Shown: one piece after another, positions 50,065 through 59,570 of the stretch
Layout: each line of letters opens with the position of its first letter
Numbering within the stretch: position 1 is the first letter of the stretch
NCBI RefSeq assembly: GCF_003945385.1
Contig: NZ_AP018920.1
Location: 5,022,001 to 5,086,000 of the forward strand
DNA length: 64,000 bases
Reading direction: 5' to 3'
DNA from: Pseudonocardia autotrophica
GTDB lineage: Bacteria; Actinomycetota; Actinomycetes; Mycobacteriales; Pseudonocardiaceae
Position numbers and translations under genes: made by a program
Notes under the pieces: model-generated
Told to the model about the DNA's origin: nothing
The model's database searches: none
What the model saw: the letters and a program-made list of their open reading frames with translations, nothing else

Positions 50065-50727
50065 ATGAGCCAGTCGGAGATCCTCCAACGGACACGCCGG
50101 GACTACGACGACGTCGCGGAGCTGTACGACGATCTGATCCGACGCGGCGACGTCGTCACCGACGCTCTCAGCACCGCGATGGTCGATGCGTTCGCCGGTC
50201 TGGTCCGCGCCGGGGGATCGAACAGCCCGGTGGTCGATGCGGGTTGCGGCCCCGGGCAGTGGACAGATCATCTGGACCGAGCGGGTATCGCCGCCTACGG
50301 CGTCGATCTCTCACCTGCCATGATCACGATCGCCCGCCGGTACCGTCCCGACCTCCGCTACGACGTCGGTTCCATGCTCGAGCTGGGAGCAGCGAACCAG
50401 TCGGTCGCCGGCATCCTCGCCAGCTTCTCGCTGATCCACACGCCGCCGGATCTCCTTCCGCTCGCGCTGGCCGAGTTCGCCCGTGCGATCGAGCCGGGCG
50501 GCCCTCTCCTGATCGGCGTACAGATCATCGACACCGCCGGTCCCGATGGCTGGGCCCCGTACGACCACAAGGCCTCACCGGCGTACCTGTGGCACCTGGA
50601 CGCACTCGTGGACCGGCTGCACGATCATGGTTTCGACGAACTCGGCCGCATGCGGATGGCTCCGCCCGCCCCCGGGAAACCTCCGGCCGGCTACCTGCTG
50701 ATGCGCCAGGGCACCGGCCAGGGATGA
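50065..50727 (+). CDS. class I SAM-dependent methyltransferase
   Basis: This is a 220-residue methyltransferase. Motif I is PVVDAGCGPGQWTDHLDRAG. The acidic ribose-binding residue is in AYGVDLSPAMITIARR. The later SFSLIHTPPDLLPLALAEFARAIEPGGPLLIGVQ is the typical post-motif region. The substrate is unknown. I choose the ATG at 50065 because TACCGT (50052-50057) lies 7 bases upstream, a leaderless-type arrangement; a TTG at 50035 would add 10 residues. It is convergent with the RDD gene. Confidence 0.88.
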   Translation: MSQSEILQRTRRDYDDVAELYDDLIRRGDVVTDALSTAMVDAFAGLVRAGGSNSPVVDAGCGPGQWTDHLDRAGIAAYGVDLSPAMITIARRYRPDLRYDVGSMLELGAANQSVAGILASFSLIHTPPDLLPLALAEFARAIEPGGPLLIGVQIIDTAGPDGWAPYDHKASPAYLWHLDALVDRLHDHGFDELGRMRMAPPAPGKPPAGYLLMRQGTGQG

Positions 50728-50762
50728 CATCGTGTCCGAGCCGCGCTGCACCGGGCCGGGGC

Positions 50763-51299
50763 TCACGCCGGGGAGTGCCGACCCGACGGAGTCGTCTCGG
50801 CGGCCACACCCACGGCGGTATCGGCCACCCGGTCGTGCAGCGCACGCCCCTCCCCCCGCGCCACGGCCAGGATCATCGCGGCGAGCAGCGGATAGGTCAC
50901 CACGGCCGCGGCGATCGTGAGCCGGTCACGGGTCTCGAAGCCACCGAATGCCGCCCCGATGGCGACCGTGTGCCCGAGCTGCCACGGCACACCGATCTTG
51001 ACCGTGTTGCGCAGGAGGGCGCGCCGACGGTCGATCGGCCGGCCGCCTCGGTCGGTGACGACCAGGCCGTGTCGCTGCTTCCCCCAGGTCGCCCGCGCCG
51101 GTCCGGACTCCTGCTTCGCGGCGAGCCAGGTCGCCACGACCGGTGGGACTGCGCTGGCTGCGAGCACGAACGCGCGATTTCCGCCCCAACCGGCCGCGTG
51201 CGCCGCCATCCCGAGGGGCACGGTCGCGGCGGCGACTCCGGCGTAGACGATGCAGTCTCGCAGGTAGGCGCGCCCGCGGCGGCCGGCCAACCGGTTCAC
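50763..51299 (-). CDS. RDD family integral membrane protein
   Basis: This is a protein of about 178 residues with helices AYLRDCIVYAGVAAATVPLG, FVLAASAVPPVVATWLA and LTIAAAVVTYPLLAAMIL. The RDD features are the R-D in YLRDCI, GKQRHGLVVTDRGGRPIDRRRALLRN and ALHDRVADTAVG. RDD proteins are small membrane proteins of poorly known role; some are transporters. The start is uncertain: a GTG at 51299 begins just before the domain, and an in-frame GTG at 51416 would add 39 residues of non-conserved basic sequence. Confidence 0.72.
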   Translation of the reverse strand: MNRLAGRRGRAYLRDCIVYAGVAAATVPLGMAAHAAGWGGNRAFVLAASAVPPVVATWLAAKQESGPARATWGKQRHGLVVTDRGGRPIDRRRALLRNTVKIGVPWQLGHTVAIGAAFGGFETRDRLTIAAAVVTYPLLAAMILAVARGEGRALHDRVADTAVGVAAETTPSGRHSPA

Positions 51300-51494
51300 G
51301 ACGTCACCGTACCCGTGGCGACGGCCCACCGGCTCCGAGAGCCGGAAGCGCGCCCGGGCCGGGAACAGCCCTCCGCCGACGCCGGCCACGCGAGCACCTA
51401 CCCGGTCGCGCGGCACCGTTTCCCGCGCCGGGGGTTGCCGGGCTGCTCAGTTGCCCGGTCGTCGTGCACGGAGCCGACTGCCGGGCGGCCGCTG

Positions 51495-52328
51495 TCACGT
51501 CCCGGAGAAGCCCCCGGCGACGGTGGACCCGATCCACTCCGCGTGCGCCCCGGCACCGGTCATCACCTGCGGTCCGACGCAGTTCGGGTCGGTCACGTAG
51601 TCACCGTCGCGGCTGATCACCCCGACCAGCGCCCACCGACCGTCGATCCACTGCAGGATCGGGCCGCCCGAGTCGAGCGTGCAGACCTGGGCGGGCTCGG
51701 TCGGGTGCTCCGAGCAGTGATCCCGGCCGGCCTCCAGCCCGGTGCAGCGCTCGTCCGGGACGATCTCGGTGTCGAGCTGCTGCAGCACGATCGGCGGCTC
51801 CGGGCAGTCCGCACCGTCCTCACAGGTCATCCCCCAGCCCAGCGCCCGCACCGGGTCGCCGGGCCGTGGTGCCGGCGCGAGCTCCAACGGCCGGGCATCG
51901 ACCGGCTCGTCGAGCCGGATCAGCGCGATGTCCTCGCGCAGGTCCAGCATCTCCACGTCGAGTGTGGGATGCGGGACCAGATCCGCGACGTAGTCGGGAT
52001 GGGTGACGATCTCGCGCACCCCGTACTCGACGCCCGCCGTCCGGTCGGTGTCGCCGAGGGCCACGGTCAGATCGCCGGGCGCCACCGCCCGTGTGTCCAC
52101 GCAGTGCCCCGCCGTCAGCACCCACTCCGGGTCGACGAGCGTGCCGCCGCAGAAGTGCGCACCGCGGTCGTCGCGCAGCGTCGCCATGAAGGGATACGGC
52201 TCGTCGGCGTCGGTCCCGCCGATCACCGCGCCGGCCTGCGGGGCGAGAGCCGTGACCGCGAGCAACGCGCCGAATGCCGTCGCCGCCGCCAGCACCGACC
52301 GTCGTACGCTGCCGTTTCCGCTGACCAT
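51495..52328 (-). CDS. secreted trypsin-like serine protease
   Basis: This is a 277-residue exported protease of the chymotrypsin (S1) family. A signal peptide (SVRRSVLAAATAFGALLAVTALAPQAGA) precedes the mature N-terminus VIGGTDADEPYPFM. The catalytic triad is His75 (WVLTAGHCV), Asp133 (EDIALIRLD) and Ser220 (CTLDSGGPI). The usual GDSGGP is LDSGGP here, so the residue before Asp differs. Several cysteine pairs suit disulfides. ATG at 52328 has GGAGG upstream. It is monocistronic and probably a digestive or processing enzyme outside the cell. Confidence 0.93.
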   Translation of the reverse strand: MVSGNGSVRRSVLAAATAFGALLAVTALAPQAGAVIGGTDADEPYPFMATLRDDRGAHFCGGTLVDPEWVLTAGHCVDTRAVAPGDLTVALGDTDRTAGVEYGVREIVTHPDYVADLVPHPTLDVEMLDLREDIALIRLDEPVDARPLELAPAPRPGDPVRALGWGMTCEDGADCPEPPIVLQQLDTEIVPDERCTGLEAGRDHCSEHPTEPAQVCTLDSGGPILQWIDGRWALVGVISRDGDYVTDPNCVGPQVMTGAGAHAEWIGSTVAGGFSGT

Positions 52329-52471
52329 TCCAGGTGCCTCCGTGGTGCTCCGGTGCTCCCCGGGGCGGGTGCCTCCGGGGTGCACCGACCCTCCCGGGCG
52401 GGCATGCCCCGGCACATCGGAGCGGCGGCCGATCCCGGCCTCCGACGCCGGTCGGACGGCACCGGCGGTCC

Positions 52472-53413
52472 TCATCCCGCGGGCGGCTCCCCGGCGACGT
52501 GCCGCAGCGCCGTCCGTGCCGCCCGGATCCCGTCGGCCGCCGACTCGGCGAGCAGCGCGGCGCTACCGGAGCGGATGTCTCCCGCCGCGACGATCCCGGG
52601 TCGGGAGGTCATCAGGTCGTCGTCCACGACGAGATGCCCGGTCCCGTCCCGCCGCACGAGATCGGCGAGCCGGTCGGTGTCCGGTCGCAATCCGATCTGC
52701 ACGAGCACCCCGGCCACCGGCTCCTCGGTCTCGGCGCCGGTGGCGAGGTCACGGACGACCACCGAGTCGACCCGGTCGGCACCGCCGATGGCGGTGACCG
52801 TGGCCCCGGCCCGGAAGCTGACGCCGTCCATCGCGGCGGTCCGTGCGACGAGCTCGTCGCGGGCGGTCGGGGCCGGGCCGTCGTGCACGATCAGCACCCG
52901 GGACGCGTACCCGGCCAGCACCGCCGCCTCGTCCATCGCCGAGTCCCCACCGCCGACGACGACCACGTCGCGATCCCGCAGCAGCGGCCCGTCGCAGGAG
53001 GCGCAGCGGGTCACCCCGCGCCCGTTCAGCCGTTCCTCGCCGGGCACGCCGAGGCGTCGCCGCAGGGAACCGCCGGCCAGCACGACCGCCGCCGCGGCGA
53101 ACTCCTCGCCGCCCTCGGCGACCACCCGGAACCGGTCGCCGTCGGCGACGATGCCGGTCACCTCGGCGAGCGTCACCGCGGCGCCGGCCGCCTCGGCGTC
53201 GTCCATCAGCAGTGCGCCCAGGTCGTAGCCGGCGATCGGCCCGGGACGGCCGGGGGCGTTGGTGACGGCGTCCACGGTCGCCACCTGCCCGCCGACCGTG
53301 CCCCGGTCGAGCACCAGCACGTCGGCGCCGCCGGCGGCCGCCTCCCGCGCGCAGGTGAGGCCGGCGATCCCGGCACCGACGACGATCACGTCGTACCCCG
53401 GCACCGGGTTCAC
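52472..53413 (-). CDS. thioredoxin-reductase-like FAD/NAD(P) oxidoreductase with CASC active site
   Basis: This is a 313-residue flavoprotein. The FAD site is VIVVGAGIAGLTCAREAA, the redox-active pair is C137-A-S-C140 in GVTRCASCDGPLL, the second dinucleotide site is [18 protein letters not shown], and GIVAAGDIRSG is the C-terminal FAD motif. Unlike canonical thioredoxin reductase and the paralogue at 55104-56057, it lacks the HRRxxxR NADPH motif (VHDGPAPTAR instead). It may therefore use another donor or accept electrons differently. GTG at 53413 overlaps the UGSC fusion gene stop. It is the last gene of the operon starting at 61563. Confidence 0.88.
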   Translation of the reverse strand: MNPVPGYDVIVVGAGIAGLTCAREAAAGGADVLVLDRGTVGGQVATVDAVTNAPGRPGPIAGYDLGALLMDDAEAAGAAVTLAEVTGIVADGDRFRVVAEGGEEFAAAAVVLAGGSLRRRLGVPGEERLNGRGVTRCASCDGPLLRDRDVVVVGGGDSAMDEAAVLAGYASRVLIVHDGPAPTARDELVARTAAMDGVSFRAGATVTAIGGADRVDSVVVRDLATGAETEEPVAGVLVQIGLRPDTDRLADLVRRDGTGHLVVDDDLMTSRPGIVAAGDIRSGSAALLAESAADGIRAARTALRHVAGEPPAG

Positions 53414-55107
53414 CGCCACTCGTCGATCGAGACCGTGACGACCGGGCGGGACCCGATGATCTGCCAGTAGCCGTTGGTCCCGCCGCCGACCACGACGACG
53501 CCGACGTCGCGTTCGGCGAACATCGGGATCTCCTCCTCGGGTGCCGCCCGCAGCCGCGTCGCCAGCGGTTCCTCGCCGGAGGTCGCCCGCGGCTGGATGT
53601 AGTTGCGCACCAGCTGCAGATCCCAGTAGCGGTCCGCGCGCATGGTGGCGGTCCGGTGGATCCAGGAGATCAGCGCGGCCTTGTCGGTGAAGCCGCCGCG
53701 CTCCACGAACTGGGCGGCCGCGAGCGGATCCAGCAGCAGCGTCGGCGCGCCGACCACATCGGTGCCGCGCAGCATGTCCTGCACGTGCTCGCGCCAGTGC
53801 TCCTCGCGCAGGCCGAGCCCGAAGGTGGTCGAGCGCCCGCCCTGGAACACGGTCACCGTGCTCTCCCGCGGATGGTGCCCCCGCTGGACGTGCAGCGGCT
53901 CCCAGGGGCTGCGTTCCTCGTTCTCGGCGAACGTGACGTTGTTGTAGGTGAGGCCGTTGCCCTGCGATCCCATGTACGTCTCGCCGGGCACCGAGCCGCC
54001 CTGCAGGTTCTGCGAGGCCAGGCCGAACGCGCGTCCGATGGTGGCGTTCGCGTGGTTGTAGGGGCCCATCGCGCCGATCCCGCTGTTCATCCCGATCTCC
54101 TCGCGGACCGGCCCGTTCACCACCACCATCGCGGACGCCGAGCTGGACGAGCTGCTGCGCGCCGAGTGCCCGCCGGCGGCCAGCGCGAGGATCACCGGCA
54201 GGTACTCGGGCCGGGCGCCCGCCATGACGGCGTTCACCGCGACGTTCTCCACCGTGTAGATCCAGGCACCGCGGTTCGCCGTGGGCTGCATCCGGCCGAC
54301 CACCTCGCCGGGGTCGCGGCTGGTGCCGCGCAGCATCTCGGCCACCCGGCGCTCGGTCGGCAGCACGATCGGGAGCATGTCGGTCCAGGACCGTTCGAGG
54401 AACAGCTCGTGCAGCCGGTCCTCGGAGTCGGCCGGCAGCAACCGCCGGGTGCCGGAGCGGCCGGATCCCACGGCTCCCGCCCCCGCCCCAGCCACCGGTC
54501 CGATGGCTGGTCCGGTGGCGGAGGTCAGTCCGTCGAGGATCCGGCGCATGACCGGGCCGCCGCGCACCGGGTCGTCCCCGTGCACGTACTCCCGCAGCTG
54601 CGCGGCCGAGCGGCCCATCACCGGCTGCGGCACGAACACCTGCGTCAGCTCGGCGAGCCCGCCCATCCGGGCCACCGAGCCGACGACCCGGTGGAAGGTC
54701 TCGGTGTGCACCGCGACCGCCGGCACCCCGTACCGGGTCTCCAGGGTGATGGCGTGGGTGGTCACCGCGGGCGCGCAGGTACTGCAGTGCCCGACCCCGA
54801 GGATCGCCACGCCGCCCTCCGCGGCGATCCTCGTCCACAGCTGCGGGTCGTCGGTGGCGTAGGTGCCCGTCAGCTGCACCATCGTGGTGCGGACCGCGGG
54901 CATCTGTTCCTCGAACCAGGTGCCGATCTGCCGCAGCAGCTCCACCGAGTCGTCGAACCGGCTGTCGACCAGGAACACCGGTCGGCCGTCCAGGGTGGCC
55001 GTCCGCTCGGCCGGGCTCCTGCCGCGCACCGACGGCGGTGTGCCGGTCGGGTCGTGCACCACCACGCCGGTCCGCTGCCGGTCCTCGGTGGCGGCCGCGC
55101 TCGTCAC
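53410..55107 (-). CDS. fused UGSC-family / UGSC-partner protein with CSTC motif
   Basis: This is a 565-residue protein. Residues 15-180 match the stand-alone UGSC protein at 33182-33742: [11 protein letters not shown] at the start and the signature loop [14 protein letters not shown] with C108-S-T-C111 (both TGC). Residues about 240-565 match the partner at 32133-33185: [74 protein letters not shown] and [15 protein letters not shown] Gly/Ala-rich linker joins them. GTG at 55107 overlaps the trxB-like stop, and its own stop overlaps the second reductase, so two flavoprotein reductases flank it. It is a likely thiol-dependent enzyme that they re-reduce; the reaction is unknown. Confidence 0.85.
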   Translation of the reverse strand: MTSAAATEDRQRTGVVVHDPTGTPPSVRGRSPAERTATLDGRPVFLVDSRFDDSVELLRQIGTWFEEQMPAVRTTMVQLTGTYATDDPQLWTRIAAEGGVAILGVGHCSTCAPAVTTHAITLETRYGVPAVAVHTETFHRVVGSVARMGGLAELTQVFVPQPVMGRSAAQLREYVHGDDPVRGGPVMRRILDGLTSATGPAIGPVAGAGAGAVGSGRSGTRRLLPADSEDRLHELFLERSWTDMLPIVLPTERRVAEMLRGTSRDPGEVVGRMQPTANRGAWIYTVENVAVNAVMAGARPEYLPVILALAAGGHSARSSSSSSASAMVVVNGPVREEIGMNSGIGAMGPYNHANATIGRAFGLASQNLQGGSVPGETYMGSQGNGLTYNNVTFAENEERSPWEPLHVQRGHHPRESTVTVFQGGRSTTFGLGLREEHWREHVQDMLRGTDVVGAPTLLLDPLAAAQFVERGGFTDKAALISWIHRTATMRADRYWDLQLVRNYIQPRATSGEEPLATRLRAAPEEEIPMFAERDVGVVVVGGGTNGYWQIIGSRPVVTVSIDEWR

Positions 55108-56057
55108 GAGGCCGTCCGCAGGTCGGCCGGGGCCTGCCCGGCCAGCCACCGCTCGGCGTCGATCGCAGCCGAGCAGCCCGAGCCGGCAGCGGTGACCGCC
55201 TGCCGGTAGTGCCGGTCCACCAGGTCGCCGCAGGCGAACACCCCGTCGACGGCGGTCCGGGTGGTCCCGTCGAGCGTGCGGACGTAGCCGTCCGGGTCCA
55301 GGTCGAGCCGATCGGCGACCAGCCCGCTGCGCGGATCGTGGCCGATCGCGACGAACACCCCGGCGACCTCCAGATCGGACTCCGAGCCGTCCCGGACGTC
55401 GCGCAGCCGCAGCCCGCCGACCGCGCCGTCACCGGTGACCGCGACGACCTCGCGGTGGGTCGCCCAGCGGATCGCCGGGTTCGCCTGAGCCCGCTCCAGC
55501 ATGATCTGCGACGACCGGAACGTGTCCCGGCGGTGCACGACGGTGACGCTGCGGGCGAACCGGGTGAGGAACTCCGCCTCCTCCATCGCCGAGTCCCCGC
55601 CACCGACGACGGCGACGTCGCGGTCCCGGAAGAAGAACCCGTCGCAGGTCGCGCAGGACGAGACCCCCCGCCCGAGCAGCTCCTGCTCCCCCGGCACGCC
55701 GAGATAGCGCGGCGCGGCACCCATCGCGAGCACCACCGCACGGGCCCGGTGCACCTCGCCGTCGGTCACGATCTCCTTGACCGGGCCGTCCAGCCGGATC
55801 TCGTCGACGTCGCGGGGCCGCAGGTCGGCGCCGAACCGCTGGGCCTGCGTCCGCATCCGTTCCATCAGGCCGGGCCCGTCGACGCCGTCCGGGAAACCGG
55901 GGTAGTTCTCCACGTCGGTGGTGGTCATCAGGGCGCCGCCGTAGCTGGAACCCTCGAACACCAGCGGGGCCAGCCGGGCCCGGGCGGCGTAGACCGCCGC
56001 GGTGTACCCGGCCGGGCCGGACCCGACGACGACGAGATCGTGCACCGGGGCGCTCAC
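55104..56057 (-). CDS. thioredoxin reductase (TrxB-like)
   Basis: This is a 317-residue NADPH-dependent flavoprotein. The FAD motif is [20 protein letters not shown], the redox pair is C135-A-T-C138 in [12 protein letters not shown], the NADPH site is [17 protein letters not shown], followed by [11 protein letters not shown] (intact HRRxxxR), and the last FAD motif is [24 protein letters not shown]. All hallmarks of true TrxB are present. No thioredoxin gene is nearby; the adjacent UGSC fusion protein may be the electron acceptor. GTG at 56057 overlaps the binding-protein stop. Confidence 0.92.
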   Translation of the reverse strand: MSAPVHDLVVVGSGPAGYTAAVYAARARLAPLVFEGSSYGGALMTTTDVENYPGFPDGVDGPGLMERMRTQAQRFGADLRPRDVDEIRLDGPVKEIVTDGEVHRARAVVLAMGAAPRYLGVPGEQELLGRGVSSCATCDGFFFRDRDVAVVGGGDSAMEEAEFLTRFARSVTVVHRRDTFRSSQIMLERAQANPAIRWATHREVVAVTGDGAVGGLRLRDVRDGSESDLEVAGVFVAIGHDPRSGLVADRLDLDPDGYVRTLDGTTRTAVDGVFACGDLVDRHYRQAVTAAGSGCSAAIDAERWLAGQAPADLRTAS

Positions 56058-57646
56058 GGCGATTCCGGCTGGTCGCTGAGCCACACGTCGGCGAGCCGGC
56101 GGCCCTGGTGGATCGGGACCGGGTGCAGGTCCTGGGTCCGTGTCGAGAAGATCGTGTAGTCGAACTTCTGGATCGGGTACAGCGCCTGCACGATCTCGGT
56201 CTCCATCCGGGTCTGCATGGCCCGATGCAGCTCACGCTGCTCGTCGGGGTCGGTGGTGGCCCGGGTCAGCTCGTAGTTGTCGACGAGCTCCTGGTCCTCG
56301 ATGAGCGCGTAGTTCTCGATGTAGCCCGGCGTGAAGTCGCGCCAGGCCTGGTCGGGCAGGTGCACGGTCCGGAGCGCCTTCGTCATGGCGAACTCGTGGT
56401 TGCGCCGGCGCTCGATCCCGGTCCCGGGATCGACGGTCTCGATGGTGACGTCGATCCCGACCTCGGCCAGGTCGGCCTGCATCCACTGGGCCTCGCGGAC
56501 GTCCTCGTCGTCGACCCGCTGCACGAGCAGCGTGGTCGCGAAGCCGTCCGGCAGGCCGGCCTCGGCGAGCAGCTGCCGGGCCTGCTCGGGGTCGTACGGG
56601 CGGATCTCGCGCACCTCGTCCTCGGTCAGCGCGGCGTCGGAGACGTCCGGGCGCAGGATCGAGGTCAGGTTGAAGGAGCCGCGGATGGTCTCCCCCATCC
56701 CCTCCCAGTCGATCGCGAGTGCCACCGCACGGCGCACCCGCACGTCGTCGAACGGCTCCTCACGCGGGTTGAGGTAGAAGCTCACCGGCGCACCGGGCGT
56801 CTCGTCCACCGTGAAGTCGCCGTCGCGGAAGTCGTCGGCCACGTTGACGTCGCTGGTGGTGCCCACGTCGAGGCGGCCGCTGCGCAGGGCAGCGGTGGTC
56901 GCCGCGGTGTCGCTGATGACCGGTCGCCGGACCTCGTCGAGGTACGGGCGGTCGGCGATGTAGTAGTCCGGATTGCGCTGGAACACCCACTCGACGTCGG
57001 GGGTGTGCTCGGTGAGCAGGAACGGCCCGGTGCCGATCGCGATCGTGTCCAGGTCGTACTGCCCCTCGATTCCTTCCCGCGGAACCATCAGGAAGGTGTG
57101 GTAGGCCACGTACTCCAGCAGCGGGGCGAACGGCCGGTCCAGGGTCAGCACGACGGTGTGCTCGTCCGGCGCCTGCACGGTCTGCACCGCCTCGAGCATG
57201 TAGGCCTGCAGCCCGCGCTCCTTCATCGCGGTGATCGTCGCGACCACGTCGTCGGCGACGAAGGGCCTGCCGTTCACCGGCTCGACGTCGTGCCAGGTGA
57301 CGTCCTGGCGCAGGTTGAAGGTGTAGGTGAGGCCGTCGTCGGAGATCTCCCACGACTCGGCCAGATCGCCCTCCAGCTCCATGTCGGTGACGTCGGGGCC
57401 GGTGCGCCAGTCGAGCAGCTTCCCGTACACCGAGCCGGAGATCAGCCCGGTGGCGCTCGGGTCGGAGCTCTCCAGCGGGTGCAGGTCGGTGGAGACCTCG
57501 GAGGGCAGCTGCCAGACCAGCGATCCGCCGGGACGCGGCTCTCCGACCGGCTCGTCGCTGCCGCCGCCACCTCCCCCACCGGCTCCGCAGGACGACAGCA
57601 CCAGTGCTCCGGCCAGCAGCAGCGCCGCGGCGCGTCCCGCTCTCAC
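56054..57646 (-). CDS. oligopeptide-type ABC transporter substrate-binding lipoprotein
   Basis: This is a 530-residue SBP_bac_5 family lipoprotein; the signal peptide ends in lipobox VLSSC followed by a Gly-rich linker. Blocks include [44 protein letters not shown] and [18 protein letters not shown] at 57646 overlaps the SDR stop (GTGA). It is the ligand-binding part of the importer encoded by 58581-61563 and 62882-63895. It is unusual that an SDR separates it from the permease genes. The ligand is unknown and need not be a peptide. Confidence 0.92.
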   Translation of the reverse strand: MRAGRAAALLLAGALVLSSCGAGGGGGGGSDEPVGEPRPGGSLVWQLPSEVSTDLHPLESSDPSATGLISGSVYGKLLDWRTGPDVTDMELEGDLAESWEISDDGLTYTFNLRQDVTWHDVEPVNGRPFVADDVVATITAMKERGLQAYMLEAVQTVQAPDEHTVVLTLDRPFAPLLEYVAYHTFLMVPREGIEGQYDLDTIAIGTGPFLLTEHTPDVEWVFQRNPDYYIADRPYLDEVRRPVISDTAATTAALRSGRLDVGTTSDVNVADDFRDGDFTVDETPGAPVSFYLNPREEPFDDVRVRRAVALAIDWEGMGETIRGSFNLTSILRPDVSDAALTEDEVREIRPYDPEQARQLLAEAGLPDGFATTLLVQRVDDEDVREAQWMQADLAEVGIDVTIETVDPGTGIERRRNHEFAMTKALRTVHLPDQAWRDFTPGYIENYALIEDQELVDNYELTRATTDPDEQRELHRAMQTRMETEIVQALYPIQKFDYTIFSTRTQDLHPVPIHQGRRLADVWLSDQPESP

Positions 57647-58569
57647 ACCGTCTCCCGGTCGAGCTCGCCGGTGACGTCCAGCCCGACCAGCGGCACCGGG
57701 CCGGCGAGGTCGCCGGCCGCCGCCGGGATGTAGGCGAAGTTCTTCGCCCGGGCCCCGCCGTCGACGACGAAGTCCTGGCCGGTGATCAGCCGGGCCTGGT
57801 CCGAGCACATCCAGGCCACGCAGTGCCCGATGTCGGTCGGCGTGCCGGTGGTGCCCATCGGCACCATCGGCACCCGGTCACCGCTCCAGCGGGCTGGCCG
57901 CCGCCACGACTCGTCGCCGGTGCCCCCGCCGATCCCGTTCCGCGGCCGATCCATGATCGACTTCCCGTCCGGCCCGGTCAGTGCCGGGTTGTCCGGGGTC
58001 GGCGCGGTCGGGGTGAAGGAGTTGACCCGGATCCCGTAGGGGGCCAGGTCCATCGCCGCGGCCCGCACGAAGTTGTTCACCCCGCCCTTGTGGAACGCGT
58101 AGGCGATCACCCCGGCCGAGCCGGACCAGCCGTTCGACGACGAGACCATCACGATCGAGCCGCGGGTGCCGCGCTCGGCCATGTGCCGTCCGACCGCCCT
58201 GGTGTTGAGGAAGCTGCCCAGTCCGGCGACCCGCACGGCGCGATCGAAGAACTCGGCGCTCTCGTCGAGCACCCCCTTGCCGCCGAGCAGCGCCGCGTTG
58301 TTGACCAGGATGTCGATCCCGCCCAGCTCGCCGACGACCCGTTCGACGTAGCCGGCCACCTGGTCCTCGTCGGTGACGTCACCGGGTACCGCGATCGCCC
58401 GGCCGCCGTTGCGCTCGATCCGCTCGACGGCGGCGGCCGCCGCGTCCGGGTCGATGTCGTTGCAGGCCACGGTCGCGCCGTAGCGCGCGAGCGCCAGGCC
58501 GATCCCGCCGCCGATGTTCGGACCGGCTCCGGTGACCAGGGCCACCTTGCCGGCGAGTGAGATCTCCAC
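57643..58569 (-). CDS. short-chain dehydrogenase/reductase (SDR)
   Basis: This is a 308-residue oxidoreductase. The cofactor motif is VTGAGPNIGGGIGLALARYG, with ACNDID pointing to NAD(H). LVNNAALLGG is present, and the catalytic region is VMVSSSNGWSGSAGVIAYAFHKGGVN with Y and K. A long insertion of about 50 residues (PDNPALTGPDGKSIMD to DRVPMVPMG) lies before the last helix and may shape a large substrate pocket. GTG at 58569 follows AGGAG. It is embedded in the second transporter operon. Confidence 0.9.
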   Translation of the reverse strand: MEISLAGKVALVTGAGPNIGGGIGLALARYGATVACNDIDPDAAAAAVERIERNGGRAIAVPGDVTDEDQVAGYVERVVGELGGIDILVNNAALLGGKGVLDESAEFFDRAVRVAGLGSFLNTRAVGRHMAERGTRGSIVMVSSSNGWSGSAGVIAYAFHKGGVNNFVRAAAMDLAPYGIRVNSFTPTAPTPDNPALTGPDGKSIMDRPRNGIGGGTGDESWRRPARWSGDRVPMVPMGTTGTPTDIGHCVAWMCSDQARLITGQDFVVDGGARAKNFAYIPAAAGDLAGPVPLVGLDVTGELDRETV

Positions 58570-58580
58570 TGTGCATGCTC

Positions 58581-59570
58581 CTAGTCGGGTCGTCGGTCGG
58601 TCGGTTCGGTCGCGTCGAGTTCCTCGGCGGCCCGGGCCAGTCCGGGGGCGAGGCGGGCCGGCGGGCGGGGCCGCCACCAGCGCCGGGACTCGGCGAAGGT
58701 GGCGTGCTGCAGGCGCGGGTCCAGGTGGTCGCGCAGCGCGTCGCCGAGCAGGTTGAGGCTGAACACGGCCAGCGAGAGCAGGATCGCCGGGACGACGATC
58801 AGCCACGGCGCGCGTTCCACGTACCGGACGCCCTCGGAGAGCATCAGCCCCCAGGACGGGGTCGGCGGCGGCGCGCCGATGCCGAGGAAGCTCAGCGCCG
58901 ACTCGGCGATGATGACCCCGGCGAAGATCAGGCTGGCCAGCGTGAACACCGGCGCGACGATGTTCGGCAGGATGTGCCGGGACAGGATCCGGCCGGTCCC
59001 GGCGCCGGTGGCCCGGGCCGCCTCGACGTAGCGTTCCTCGCGCACCCGCAGCGTCTCGCCGCGGGCGATCCGGTTGAACGACGGTGTGATCACCACGGTC
59101 AGCGCGATGATCGTGTTGCGCACCGACGGCCCGAGGATCACCGCGATGAACAGCAGCAGCACGATGCCGGGGATCGCCTGCACGGCGTCCATCACCCGCT
59201 GCAGGACGATGTCGACGCCCCGGCCCGCGTAGCCCGAGATCACCCCGATCGTGGTGCCCAGCACCAGGCTGACCGCGGTGGTCACCACCCCGATCAGCAA
59301 CGAGGTCCGTGCCCCGTGCAGCGAACGGCTCAGCACGTCCCGGCCGAGGTCGTCGGTGCCGAGCAGGAACCGGGCGGACGGGCCGTCGAGGATGTCGCGG
59401 CGGAACTGCTCCAGCGGGTCGTACGGCGCCACCAGCGGCGCCAGCAGCCCGGCCAGCACGAACAGCGTCAGCACGATCAACGCGATCCCGCCGAGCGGCT
59501 GGGCGCGGACGAACCGGCCGATCGCACCGGGGACGGCGCGCAGCCGCGCGGGGGTGGCCGGTGCGCTCAC
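58581..59570 (-). CDS. oligopeptide/dipeptide-type ABC permease (DppC-like)
   Basis: This is a 329-residue membrane permease. The first helix is GGIALIVLTLFVLAGLLAPL, then LLGTDDLGRDVLSRSLHGARTSL, the EAA coupling region EAARATGAGTGRILSRHILPNI, and SALSFLGIGAPPPTPSWGLML. The C-terminal tail of about 40 residues (WWRPRPPARLAP onward) is longer than usual. GTG at 59570 overlaps the DppB-like stop. Confidence 0.92.
   Translation of the reverse strand: MSAPATPARLRAVPGAIGRFVRAQPLGGIALIVLTLFVLAGLLAPLVAPYDPLEQFRRDILDGPSARFLLGTDDLGRDVLSRSLHGARTSLLIGVVTTAVSLVLGTTIGVISGYAGRGVDIVLQRVMDAVQAIPGIVLLLFIAVILGPSVRNTIIALTVVITPSFNRIARGETLRVREERYVEAARATGAGTGRILSRHILPNIVAPVFTLASLIFAGVIIAESALSFLGIGAPPPTPSWGLMLSEGVRYVERAPWLIVVPAILLSLAVFSLNLLGDALRDHLDPRLQHATFAESRRWWRPRPPARLAPGLARAAEELDATEPTDRRPD

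Noticed and set aside
52472..55741. A 1089-residue fused frame
   Set aside because: Upstream of 53413 it is antisense-like shadow sequence of the UGSC fusion gene; the GTGA overlap at 53413 marks the true start.
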